Source of the DNA: Fimenecus sp052273845
GTDB taxonomy: Bacteria; Bacillota; Clostridia; Oscillospirales; Acutalibacteraceae
Direction: 5' to 3'
DNA length: 22,336 nucleotides
Assembly (NCBI GenBank): GCA_052273845.1
Contig: DAVZHM010000024.1
Span: forward strand, 1 to 22,336
Numbering within the stretch: the first letter of the stretch is position 1; each line of letters opens with the position of its first letter. Shown here piece by piece: positions 14,405 to 21,839 of this stretch. The translations under genes were made by a program, and so were the position numbers. Below the pieces are notes generated by a model, which saw nothing but the letters and a program-made list of their open reading frames with translations, did not search any database and was not told the DNA's origin.

Positions 14405-14518
14405 TATAAATGAGAATTTGACAAACTGATTCGTTTGACTTAATTCGATTTATCTTTTAAATGTGAGTAAGCGCCAAGGCATCCGTGACAAATAAAATCA
14501 TGGGTGCCTTGTGTTTTT
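14405..14518 (+). ncRNA. Candidate small RNA of about 114 nt
   Basis: A possible promoter at 14370-14398 and a strong terminator at 14475-14518 bracket a short stretch with no credible gene. It contains a small inverted repeat, CAAAC and GTTTG around six bases (about 14422-14437). The transcript and its ends are inferred; no known RNA family was recognised. Confidence 0.3.
14475..14518 (+). terminator. Intrinsic terminator, plus strand
   Basis: CAAGGCATCCGTGA (14475-14488) pairs with TCATGGGTGCCTTG (14498-14511) as a 14-bp stem with two wobble pairs, loop CAAATAAAA, followed by TGTTTTT. It ends whatever is transcribed rightward from about 14400. Confidence 0.82.
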
Positions 14519-14556
14519 AACGGTAAAAACTTCCTGCTATATATCTTTTTTATGCA

Positions 14557-14578
14557 AATAGTTGACCGGTCAACTATT
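14557..14578. promoter_or_regulatory. Perfect 22-bp palindrome, MarR-type operator
   Basis: Each half is AATAGTTGACC, and the second half is its exact reverse complement. TAGTTGAC half-sites facing each other are typical of MarR-family operators. It lies 26 bases ahead of the truncated marR start, where an autoregulatory operator is expected. Confidence 0.8.
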
Positions 14579-14604
14579 AACAGCAAGAAGGTAAGGATAT
14601 AACT

Positions 14605-14730
14605 ATGGAAAGTATAACAAGAGATTTACTTAGAGTTTCAAGAAAAGCTCAAACTTGTGTAGGGGCAATTATAAAGAAATATAATTTTAGCCTGTATACT
14701 TGCACTTTCATTGATTGCCGGAAACTTTAA
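14605..14730 (+). pseudogene. Truncated MarR-family regulator
   Basis: Forty-one codons begin MESITRDLLRVSRKAQTCVG and continue AIIKKYN, the N-terminal helix of a MarR-family protein. After about residue 29 the match is lost and the frame ends at TAA; MarR proteins are normally about 140-150 residues. A ribosome-site-like AAGGTAAGGA precedes the ATG. The downstream sequence in other frames does not resume the family, so the winged helix is deleted rather than frameshifted. The operator upstream is still perfect, so the loss may be recent, or another MarR protein may still use the site. Confidence 0.72.
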
Positions 14731-15182
14731 GCACTTAAGCCATCTGAAAACGCAGAAAGGAAATTCTCAAGAAAATTGAAATTAACATCTCTACAACTTT
14801 CAGTTTGTCTACAAGAACCATAACCGCGCGGGCACTACGCGCCCCTGCCACAACACTTTTATTGTGTGGAAATGCACGGGTGATAAATGCCCCCCCTACG
14901 GGTTGGTGTGTTAAATTTACTTTGAATAAAATACGTGGTCGAGCACAGAGAGGGTTTCACGCATAGGGACAGGTGATTCCCCTATTAGGGGAAATCTAAA
15001 AGGGTGACATTTTCGGAGAAAATCCACGCCTGTCCGCGAAGTACATCAAAATTGCGGGTGGTCACAGGGATCCACCCCTACGCACGAATTTCGGTTTATA
15101 TTCGTTGAAAGCTCAATGCCCCCCTACTTGTGAAAAGGGCGTTAAAATTGAAAAAAATAACAAAATGTTCACAAAGAACGGG
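14731..15182. repeat. Non-coding, hairpin-rich intergenic repeat region
   Basis: About 450 bases with no credible gene. From about 14820 it is packed with short inverted repeats and three copies of CCCCTAC (14893-14899, 15075-15081, 15121-15127). One hairpin is GGGTGG with CCACCC (15056-15061 and 15072-15077). I recall similar runs ending in ccacccctacg being dispersed between genes in gut Clostridia, so this is likely a cluster of such repeats. That copies exist elsewhere in the genome cannot be checked here. The first 80 bases (14731-14810) show nothing notable. Confidence 0.6.
14967..15035 (+). other. Possible three-way-junction structure
   Basis: An outer stem GGACAGG (14967-14973) with CCTGTCC (15029-15035) encloses two hairpins. 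One is GATTCCCCT with AGGGGAAATC (14975-14996, one bulge). The other is GTG..ATTTTC with GAAAAT.CAC (15004-15027, loop GGA). Together they make a compact cloverleaf-like fold within the repeat region. Whether it acts as RNA or as single-stranded DNA is unknown. Confidence 0.5.
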
Positions 15183-15211
15183 TTGTTTTTTCATTTTGTG
15201 TTTGTTACAAT
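15183..15211 (+). promoter_or_regulatory. Promoter of fucO
   Basis: TTGTTT (15183-15188), 17 bases, TACAAT (15206-15211), with TG one base ahead of the -10 (extended -10). Predicted start is near 15218, about 42 bases before the ATG. Confidence 0.65.
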
Positions 15212-15222
15212 ATTATCAAAGT

Positions 15223-15239
15223 TGCGAATCCTATTCGCA
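15223..15239 (+). promoter_or_regulatory. Inverted repeat at the fucO transcript start
   Basis: TGCGAAT (15223-15229) and ATTCGCA (15233-15239) form a perfect 7-bp dyad with a 3-base centre, about 12 bases past the -10 box. It could be a repressor operator or a 5' stabilising hairpin. Confidence 0.5.
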
Positions 15240-15259
15240 CAAAAAGGAGTGTATTTAAA

Positions 15260-16408
15260 ATGGCAAACAGATTTGTTCTCAACGAAACTTCCTACCACGG
15301 CAAAGGCGCCATTCAAAGCATCGCAGACGAAGCAATCGCCCGCGGCTTTAAAAAGGCGTTTGTTTGCTCCGATCCCGATTTGCTCAAATTCGGCGTAACA
15401 CAGAAAGTTACCGATATTTTGGACGCAAAAGGCTTGGATTATCAAGTTTATTCGGATATTAAAGCAAACCCGACCATCGAAAACTGCCAGCACGGTGTAG
15501 ATGAATTTAAAGCATCGGGCGCGGATTATTTAATCGCTATCGGCGGTGGCAGTTCGATGGATACCGCAAAAGCCATCGGTATTGTGGTTGCAAACCCCGA
15601 ATTCTATGACATCAGAAGTTTGGAAGGCGTTGCACCGACCAAAAACAAATGCGTACCGATTATTGCCGTTCCCACCACAGCAGGTACTGCGGCAGAAGTT
15701 ACCATTAACTACGTTATCACTGACGCAGAGAAAAACCGCAAAATGGTTTGCGTAGACGTGCATGACATTCCCGTGGTTGCTGTTGTTGACCCCGATATGA
15801 TGTCTTCTATGCCCAAAGGCCTTACCGCCGCAACCGGCATGGATGCACTCACCCACGCAATTGAAGGGTACATCACCGCAGGTGCTTGGGAACTTTCGGA
15901 TATGTTCCACCTGAAAGCGATTGAAATTATTGCAAAATCTTTGCGCGGCGCGGTTGCAAACACCGCAGAAGGCAGAGAAGGTATGGCACTCGGTCAGTAT
16001 GTTGCCGGTATGGGATTTTCGAATGTCGGTCTTGGTATTGTGCACTCCATGGCGCACCCGCTCGGCGCGCTGTATGACACCCCGCACGGTGTTGCAAACG
16101 CAATCATCTTGCCGACCGTTATGGAATATAACGCACCTGCAACCGGCGAAAAATACAGAGATATTGCGAAAGCCATGGGCGTGGAAGGCGTTGACGCGAT
16201 GTCTTTGGAAGATGCGCGCAAAGCCGCTGTTGACGCTGTAAAACAGTTGTCGAAAGATGTTGGCATCCCCGCAGACTTGAAAGAGATTGTTAAGAAAGAA
16301 GACCTTGACTTCCTTGCACAGTCCGCTTATGATGACGCTTGCCGCCCCGGCAACCCGAGAGAAACCAGCGTTGCGGAAATCAAAGCGCTGTATGAATCGC
16401 TTCTGTAA
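15260..16408 (+). CDS. fucO: Lactaldehyde reductase / propanediol oxidoreductase, iron-dependent
   Basis: Reduces L- or D-lactaldehyde to 1,2-propanediol with NADH, the fermentative end step of fucose and rhamnose breakdown. The 382-residue protein resembles E. coli FucO over its whole length, including the MANR start and the segments ADYLIAIGGGS, PTTAGTAAEVTINYVITD and ALGQYVAGMGFSNVGLG. The iron ligands are Asp195, His199, His262 and His276, one less than the E. coli numbering I recall. The NAD-binding GGGS is at 96-99. The ATG follows GGAG by 10 bases. It has its own promoter and terminator, so it is a single-gene unit. The nearby GH95 fucosidase remnant supports a link to fucose. Other type III alcohol dehydrogenases are possible but fit less well. 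Confidence 0.92.
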   Translation: MANRFVLNETSYHGKGAIQSIADEAIARGFKKAFVCSDPDLLKFGVTQKVTDILDAKGLDYQVYSDIKANPTIENCQHGVDEFKASGADYLIAIGGGSSMDTAKAIGIVVANPEFYDIRSLEGVAPTKNKCVPIIAVPTTAGTAAEVTINYVITDAEKNRKMVCVDVHDIPVVAVVDPDMMSSMPKGLTAATGMDALTHAIEGYITAGAWELSDMFHLKAIEIIAKSLRGAVANTAEGREGMALGQYVAGMGFSNVGLGIVHSMAHPLGALYDTPHGVANAIILPTVMEYNAPATGEKYRDIAKAMGVEGVDAMSLEDARKAAVDAVKQLSKDVGIPADLKEIVKKEDLDFLAQSAYDDACRPGNPRETSVAEIKALYESLL

Positions 16409-16429
16409 GCAATACAAAACATAAGAATG

Positions 16430-16467
16430 CCGCCTGCAATGCTTTCATTTGCATTGCAGGCGGTTTT
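16430..16467 (+). terminator. Terminator of fucO
   Basis: A perfect 13-bp stem (CCGCCTGCAATGC with its exact complement, 16430-16442 and 16451-16463) with an 8-base loop is followed by TTTTCTG. It lies between two convergent genes and may also stop transcription from the minus-strand gene, although the T-tract on that side is poorer. Confidence 0.93.
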
Positions 16468-16479
16468 CTGTTTGTAAGG

Positions 16480-17064
16480 TCACACAGTTTGGTAAAACAG
16501 CCCGTGGCGTGTGCAACACCAAAGCAATGTACCGTGCGAGAATATGGGCAGACGCGTTTGCAAATCCCATTCGGGATACTGCTTGCAAAGTACTACGGTA
16601 TCACCTGTCAAAAAAGCAACAAACGAAATATAATGCGACTTTTGCATTTCGTGCGCACAGGAAATGCAGTATTCATTTTCGATAATCTCTGCATTGAGTT
16701 TGTCTTGTGTTTCCGCCTTTTGCGCTTGCAGGGCGTTCAACTTCTTTCCGCAGCAGGGAACAGAGGTATCCGACACAGATGCAATCAAATTCCCGCAGAC
16801 AGGGCATACATAAAACTGCATTTTTCGCATATTGCCAATGACCGGTTGGTTCGGACCCAAAGTCCCCGTGAGCAGTTTTTCCAAATCCACCCCGTACACG
16901 GCGGAAAGTTCTGCAAGCAAAGCAATATCAGGCGTTCCCCTACCGCGTTCTCATTTAGAAACCGTTTTGTCGGTAATGTGCAATTTTTCTGCCAACTGCG
17001 CCTGTGTAAGATGTTCTTCTTTGCGCAATCGGTAAATCAAACCGCCGATTTTTTCCGCATTCAT
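16480..17064 (-). pseudogene. HTH regulator fused to a desulfoferrodoxin-like domain, broken by a TGA codon
   Basis: Read through one stop, this encodes about 194 residues. An XRE-type HTH (1-60, MNAEKIGGLIYRLRKEEHLT ... DKTVSK-stop-ERGRGTPD) is followed by a zinc-ribbon or desulforedoxin-like CPVC...PCCG. The C-terminal domain carries the His and Cys pattern of superoxide reductases (AHEMQKSHYISF and CCTRHGLF). The stop is TGA at 16951-16953, exactly where HTH proteins of this kind have Trp in SKWERG, so TGG became TGA. Other genes here end at TGA, so recoding is unlikely. An internal start downstream would give a headless 146-residue protein. The ribosome site GGAG is 9 bases before the ATG at 17064. 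The family is common in gut Clostridia; its role is presumably redox or stress sensing. Confidence 0.82.
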
Positions 17065-17104
17065 CCTCATTTTCTCCTTTTCCGTTCGGATTATGCTTGA
17101 TTTC

Positions 17105-17132
17105 AGTATACGGCAAATTTACATTTGCGCAA
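17105..17132 (-). promoter_or_regulatory. Promoter and likely autoregulatory operator of the HTH gene
   Basis: On the minus strand TTGCGC (17127-17132), 16 bases, TATACT (17105-17110). The spacer contains a perfect inverted repeat, GCAAAT-4-ATTTGC, at 17113-17128, as expected for self-repression by an XRE-type dimer. It lies between two divergent genes. Confidence 0.6.
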
Positions 17133-17160
17133 TCCACGCTGCGTAGAGTTTCTGTGCGCC

Positions 17161-17189
17161 TTGCAAGCTTTTTCGTGATGTGGTAAACT
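17161..17189 (+). promoter_or_regulatory. Promoter of the GH95 pseudogene
   Basis: TTGCAA (17161-17166), 17 bases, TAAACT (17184-17189), with TGG ahead of the -10. A perfect palindrome, CTGTTAACAG, at 17188-17197 overlaps the -10 and transcription start and may be an operator. Confidence 0.65.
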
Positions 17190-17225
17190 GTTAACAGAGA
17201 AAATCATGAAAATGAGGAAACAGAA

Positions 17226-19499
17226 ATGAAAAAAAGACAATACAACCGCCGATGGAATTGTGGTATAAATCCCCTGCGCCCGACTCCGATTTCGGTTGGG
17301 AGCATTACGGTCTGCCGCTCGGCAACGGGTATCTCGGTGCGGTTGTATTCGGCGGCATAGAAAAAGAACTATCCAAATTACCGAAAACAGTTTGTGCAAT
17401 CCGTTTCGAGCCGGATTAAACAACTTTGCGGAAACCTACATTGCGTTTCCGCATAAGTCGGTGAAAAACTATCGCCGCAGCCTGTCTTGAGACACGGCAA
17501 CCGCTACCGTGCAATATACCGCAGACGGCGTGCAGTACAAACGCACTTATTTTGCAAGCTATCCTGACAAAGTGCTGGTCAAGCATTTTGCCGCGGATAG
17601 AAAAAATGCGGTTTCTTTTACGCTTATGCCCGAAATCCCCTATTGTGCAGATTACTGCGTGCATCCCGAAGACGGTATGGATAAGCACGGAGAAATAACG
17701 GTCACAGACGATTGTGTAATTCTTTCGGGTATGATGGAATATTACGGCGTTCGTTTTTGCGGCATCTACCGTATATGTTCATTTGGTGGCGAAGTCATAC
17801 CCACAAAACGCGGCATACAGGTAAAAAACGCCGACTGTGTAACCGTACTTTTGGGTGTTGGGACAAATTACCATATGACCGAAGATGTGTTTTTTAAGCC
17901 TGACAATGAGAAATTAGACCGTGCAGAAAGCCCATATGATAAGGCACAAAAAATTCTCAACGAAGCCACTGAAAAAGACTATGATTTGCTGATACAGCGC
18001 CATCTTGATGACCATACCGCATTTTTCCGACGCGTATCTCTTGACCTTTGCGAACCGCAACCAAATTTGCCGACCGATATACTTTTAAAGCGATACGCCT
18101 TCGAAAAAAGCCGTTATTTGGAAACGCTATATTTTCAATTTGGCAGATATTTGCTGATTGCATCGTCACGAAAGGGTTGCCTACCGCCGAATTTGCAAGG
18201 AATTTGGAATGTGCATAACCAAGTGCCGTGGAGTACAGGTTATTGGCACAACATCAACCAACAAATGAACTACTGGCGGTTTTCAGCACAAATCTTGCAG
18301 ATTTATTTGTGTCTTATGCGGATTTTAACGAAACTTTTCGCAAAGCCGCCGCACAGAAAGCAGACGAGTATTTGGAAAAAACCGATAATCCGTTCCGTGC
18401 GCCGTCGGGAAGCGGAGAAAACGGGTGGACGCTCGGCACGGGGGTGTGGCCCTATGCCTTAGAGGGCGTAAACGAATCTGGCCATTCCGGCATGGGAACA
18501 GGTGCGTTTACAGCGATTTTGTTTTGGGAGTATTATGCGTTTACGCAAGACCGCAAAATCCTTGAAAAGCACACCTACCCCGCCCTTTCGGGTATGGCGA
18601 AAATTCTGTCCAAAATACTTATTGAAAAGGACGGTAAGTTGCTTGCGAGTCCATCTGCCTCACCTGAACAAAAAAAGGACGGCAAATACTATCAAACCGT
18701 CGGTTGTGCTTTTGACCAACAAATGATTTATGAAAACACAAAGTACACTTTACAAGCGGCTGAGTTGCTATAAAAAGATGAACCGATTGTAAACTTGCTG
18801 AGAGAGCAAATTGGCAAACTCGACCCCGTACAAATCGGCGCTTCGGGGCAGATTAAGGAATACCGTGAAGAATCCAAATACGGCGAAATCGGCGAAAAGC
18901 ACCATCGACACATTTCGCAATTAGTCGGCCTATATCCGGGCACTTCGATTACACGGTAAACACCCGACAGAATGCGTGCGGCGATAAAAACCTTGAAACT
19001 GCACGGCGACCGTTCCACAGGTTTGGCAATGGCGCACCGCTTAAATGCGTGGGCACGCACGGGCGACGGTGCCCACACCTACAAACTGTTCAAAATGTTG
19101 TTAAGAAAAGGTACAATGCAAAATCTTTGGGACACACACCCGCCGTTTCAAATAGACGGGAATTTCGGCGGAACCGCAGGTGTTGCCGAAATGCTTTTGC
19201 AAAGTCAAGAAGGGTTTATTCGCCCCCTTCCCGCTTTGCCGAACGCGTGGAAAAACGGTTCTTATCACGGTCTTTGCGCCCGTGGCGGATTTCAAATTGA
19301 TGCACAATGGGCAAACCACAATTTGCGCACTTTAACCGTAAAAGCGACTGTGCATGGCGAATGTAAAATCGCCTTACCGACGCTTGATAATGTCCGATTA
19401 CTATGTGAAGATGCACCGGTTGAATTTCATAGAGAACAAAATAACATTCTTGCTTTTCAAGCAAAAGCAGGAAAATGCTACACAATTTCTTTTAACTAA
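17226..19499 (+). pseudogene. GH95-family (alpha-L-fucosidase type) gene, inactivated by frameshifts and stops
   Basis: A full-length remnant of about 758 codons, normal for GH95, which cleaves alpha-1,2-fucose (some members alpha-galactose) from glycans. Recognisable parts in order are LPLGNGYLGAVVFGG, NNFAETYIAF...NYRRSL, GCLPPNLQGIWNVHNQVPW, NINQQMNYW, SPSASPEQ (with the likely acid Glu) and DGNFGGTAGVAEMLLQS. Reading needs three -1 shifts: an A7 run at 17229-17235 (A8 restores MKKKTIQPPMELWY), near 17369, and near 18277 (TGGCGG for TGGCCGG). In-frame stops are TGA at 17488, TAA at 18771 and TAA at 18957. A ribosome site GAGG precedes the ATG. Flanking genes are intact, so poor sequence quality is a less likely cause. 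Retained length and similarity suggest recent loss. Confidence 0.9.
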
Positions 19500-19528
19500 A
19501 AAACACTTGAAACCGTTGATTGCGATAA

Positions 19529-19581
19529 CCCCTTAAGGTAGACACTTGAAAAAGTAAAAGTTTCAAGACTACTTTAAGGGG
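19529..19581 (+). repeat. Long palindrome: GH95 terminator or IS/MITE remnant
   Basis: A left arm of about 23 bases starting CCCCTTAAGGTAGACACTTG and a right arm of 21 bases ending CTACTTTAAGGGG pair with few mismatches around AAGTAAAAG. A T-rich stretch follows, so it may terminate transcription. The GTAGACACTTGAAAAAG part resembles IS3-type element ends as I remember them. ACACTTGAAA also occurs as a second direct copy at 19503-19512. No transposase is present. Confidence 0.55.
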
Positions 19582-19696
19582 ATTCTTTCAAATTTCTTTT
19601 TTCGGATAGGAAGTATTTTTCGTGATATTTCAACTTTGTCAACGCGCTATTTTTCAAAAGAAAAAGTGACATTACACCTTTTCAGATAACGAAAAC

Positions 19697-19726
19697 TGCC
19701 CAAGTGTCCTTTAAGACACTTGGGCA
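19697..19726 (-). terminator. Terminator of the alpha-galactosidase gene, possibly bidirectional
   Basis: A perfect 12-bp stem, TGCCCAAGTGTC with its complement, encloses a 6-base loop 23 bases past the GH36 stop. On the minus strand it is followed by GTTTTCG and on the plus strand by AAAAACTTGCTTTTTT, so it could serve both converging genes. Confidence 0.8.
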
Positions 19727-19748
19727 AAAACTTGCTTTTTTATGGTAT

Positions 19749-21836
19749 TTATACTTCCTCGATTAAAATAACTTCGTTATAATCCACGCCGCGAATGGAA
19801 AGCGGAATGCCGACATACATCAGAAATGCGCCGCTTTTTTCATAAGTTTTGCCCTGCACGGTGAGTTTATACCGTTTTTCTTCGTCCAGGCCGTCGAAGC
19901 AAACGGGCATTCTCTTTTTATAAAACCGCGTTCCGTTTGCAAGCAGGAATGCGACACCTTCGGACTTGTCAGGTGAAACATATTGATTCAAGAGCACTTC
20001 GTCCTTTTCAATATCCAACAGTCTGTAAAGGTCGCCGAACTGCACAACATTGCGGATTTTCTTGTAAAGTGCAATGTTCTTTTTGCAGATTTCCAAATCT
20101 TCTTTTGTGTATTTGGAAAGATTGCCGCCAAGTCCCAACGAACCTTGCATAGCCACCGCGAAACGGAAATTGAGAGAGCAAGGCTTATTGATGCCCTGAA
20201 TATCCGTCACCCATGCGCGCATGGTTTTGGTCGGTCTTAAAAGCGAATACCCTTTTTGAATGGTCATACGGTCAATGCCGTCGGTGTTGTCGCTCGTCCA
20301 CGCTTGGTCAAAGTGACTAAGTGCGCCGAGGTCGCACCGACCGCCGCCGGAAGCGCAGGTTTCAAAGGCGGTTTCGGGGTGTTTGGCTTTTAATTTATCA
20401 ACAATATTGTACACCGCCATGGTGTGCAAGTAGGAATACATTTTCGGATTTTGCAGATTTTCCGCACCCGTTTCGGAAAACGGACGGTTCATATCCCACT
20501 TCACATACTTGATGTTGTGATTGGAAAGCAGTTCATCCAACACCGAGAACACATATGCCTGCACATCTTCGCGCGTCATATTCAGCACAAGTTGGTTGCG
20601 AAGCTCACAGGCTTCTCTGTGCGGATAGTGGTATGCCCAATCGGGATGCGTTCTAAACAGGTCGCTGTCGGCATTCACCATTTCCGGCTCTACCCAAATG
20701 CCGAAATCCATGCCGAGTTCGTTCACCTTGTCAATCAGTTCATCCAATCCGTTCGGGAATTTCTCGCGGTTTACATACCAATCGCCAAGCCCTGCATGGT
20801 CATCTTTGCGCTGACCGAACCAACCGTCGTCCATGACGAACAGTTCCACGCCGATTTCGGCGGCGCGTTCCGCCAATGCAATTTGCTGCTTGGCATTTAC
20901 GGCAAATTCGGTAGCTTCCCACGAATTATAGAGCACCGGCAACGGTTTTCCGGAAAATGTTTTCGGCAAAAGATGTTTGAGTGCAAAGGTGTTCATTTGC
21001 CTTGTCATTTCGCCGAAGCCTTGCACATAACCGCAGTAAACCGGCGGGGTATTCAGTTGTTCGCCACCGTTTAAGGTATGTGAAAAATCGAAATCATTCA
21101 TACCCATTACAATTCGCGTAATGCCGTAAAGGTCTCTTGAACAACTCACTTTGAAGTTGCCGCTGTAAGCGAGCGAGGCGAAGTAAACATCCCCGATTTT
21201 TTCGTCGGCGTTTTGATACGCAATGAAATACGGCGAATTATTGTGGTTAGAAGCACCTTTCCGAGCTTCGTACACGGCGTAACCGGCTTCCAATTCCACA
21301 TTGGTGAGGAGATGTTCGCCGCCCCAAGCGCCGTTTGTATTTTGGAAAGTATACGGTTTTACGGAAGGCAATGTAAACTGCGCCGAAGAAATTTTTTCAA
21401 AATCCATTCTGCTGTCGCCCGTATTTTGAACAGTCGTCCAGCGTTTGATGATGTCGCCGTCCTCAAACAGTTGATAGTGGAGCGTAAGGGCGAGCGGATA
21501 GTATTTGTCGGAAAACTTCAGAGAAAGCGTGTCGCTTGTTTTCTCAAACCCGTCATACTGCAAATTGATTTCGCGGCAGTTATCTTGGAATTGCGCCTTG
21601 ATGTCGCAATCTCGGTACATGGTCTGCCCGAACGGGGTTAATTCCTGCTTATATTCATCCAACTTGGTGTTGTTGGAGTTTTCGTCGCCGGTATCATTGA
21701 TAAAATAATCGGCGGTATCGCATTTTTTACCCCAATGAATATGGTGATTATACCCCGCCTTGTCAATACCGAAAACATAATGCGAATGCTCGGTTTCCAA
21801 AACGAAAATGTTGTTTTCACATACAATAATGCCCAT
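19749..21836 (-). CDS. Alpha-galactosidase, glycoside hydrolase family 36
   Basis: Hydrolyses terminal alpha-1,6-galactose from melibiose, raffinose or stachyose with retention. The 695 residues have the GH36 order: an N-terminal beta-supersandwich (about 1-290), a (beta/alpha)8 barrel (about 300-600) and a C-terminal beta domain. Key segments are VMDDGWFG (334-341), KWDMNR with the nucleophile Asp448, CASGGGRCD (494-502) and WTSDNTD with the acid/base Asp516. The spacing of 68 residues between the two aspartates fits characterised bacterial members. No signal peptide is seen, so it is cytoplasmic and would act on imported oligosaccharides. The ATG follows AGGAG by 8 bases. A promoter lies in the upstream remnant. 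Confidence 0.95.
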   Translation of the reverse strand: MGIIVCENNIFVLETEHSHYVFGIDKAGYNHHIHWGKKCDTADYFINDTGDENSNNTKLDEYKQELTPFGQTMYRDCDIKAQFQDNCREINLQYDGFEKTSDTLSLKFSDKYYPLALTLHYQLFEDGDIIKRWTTVQNTGDSRMDFEKISSAQFTLPSVKPYTFQNTNGAWGGEHLLTNVELEAGYAVYEARKGASNHNNSPYFIAYQNADEKIGDVYFASLAYSGNFKVSCSRDLYGITRIVMGMNDFDFSHTLNGGEQLNTPPVYCGYVQGFGEMTRQMNTFALKHLLPKTFSGKPLPVLYNSWEATEFAVNAKQQIALAERAAEIGVELFVMDDGWFGQRKDDHAGLGDWYVNREKFPNGLDELIDKVNELGMDFGIWVEPEMVNADSDLFRTHPDWAYHYPHREACELRNQLVLNMTREDVQAYVFSVLDELLSNHNIKYVKWDMNRPFSETGAENLQNPKMYSYLHTMAVYNIVDKLKAKHPETAFETCASGGGRCDLGALSHFDQAWTSDNTDGIDRMTIQKGYSLLRPTKTMRAWVTDIQGINKPCSLNFRFAVAMQGSLGLGGNLSKYTKEDLEICKKNIALYKKIRNVVQFGDLYRLLDIEKDEVLLNQYVSPDKSEGVAFLLANGTRFYKKRMPVCFDGLDEEKRYKLTVQGKTYEKSGAFLMYVGIPLSIRGVDYNEVILIEEV

Positions 21837-21839
21837 TCA

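Noticed and set aside
14820..15135. CRISPR array
   Set aside because: Repeats are short, unevenly spaced and differ in context, with no constant repeat-spacer unit and no cas genes.
15183..15239. A Rex-type redox operator ahead of fucO
   Set aside because: The dyad TGCGAAT-3-ATTCGCA does not match TTGTTAA-N4-TTAACAA in bases or spacing.
15530..16417. Long minus-strand frame opposite fucO
   Set aside because: Antisense shadow of a gene whose iron and NAD motifs are complete.
16951..16953. UGA read as Trp (alternative code) to explain the HTH gene stop
   Set aside because: Several sound genes in the window end at TGA (ftsE, the ABC permease and ATPase), and the neighbouring GH95 gene also carries TAA stops, so decay is simpler.
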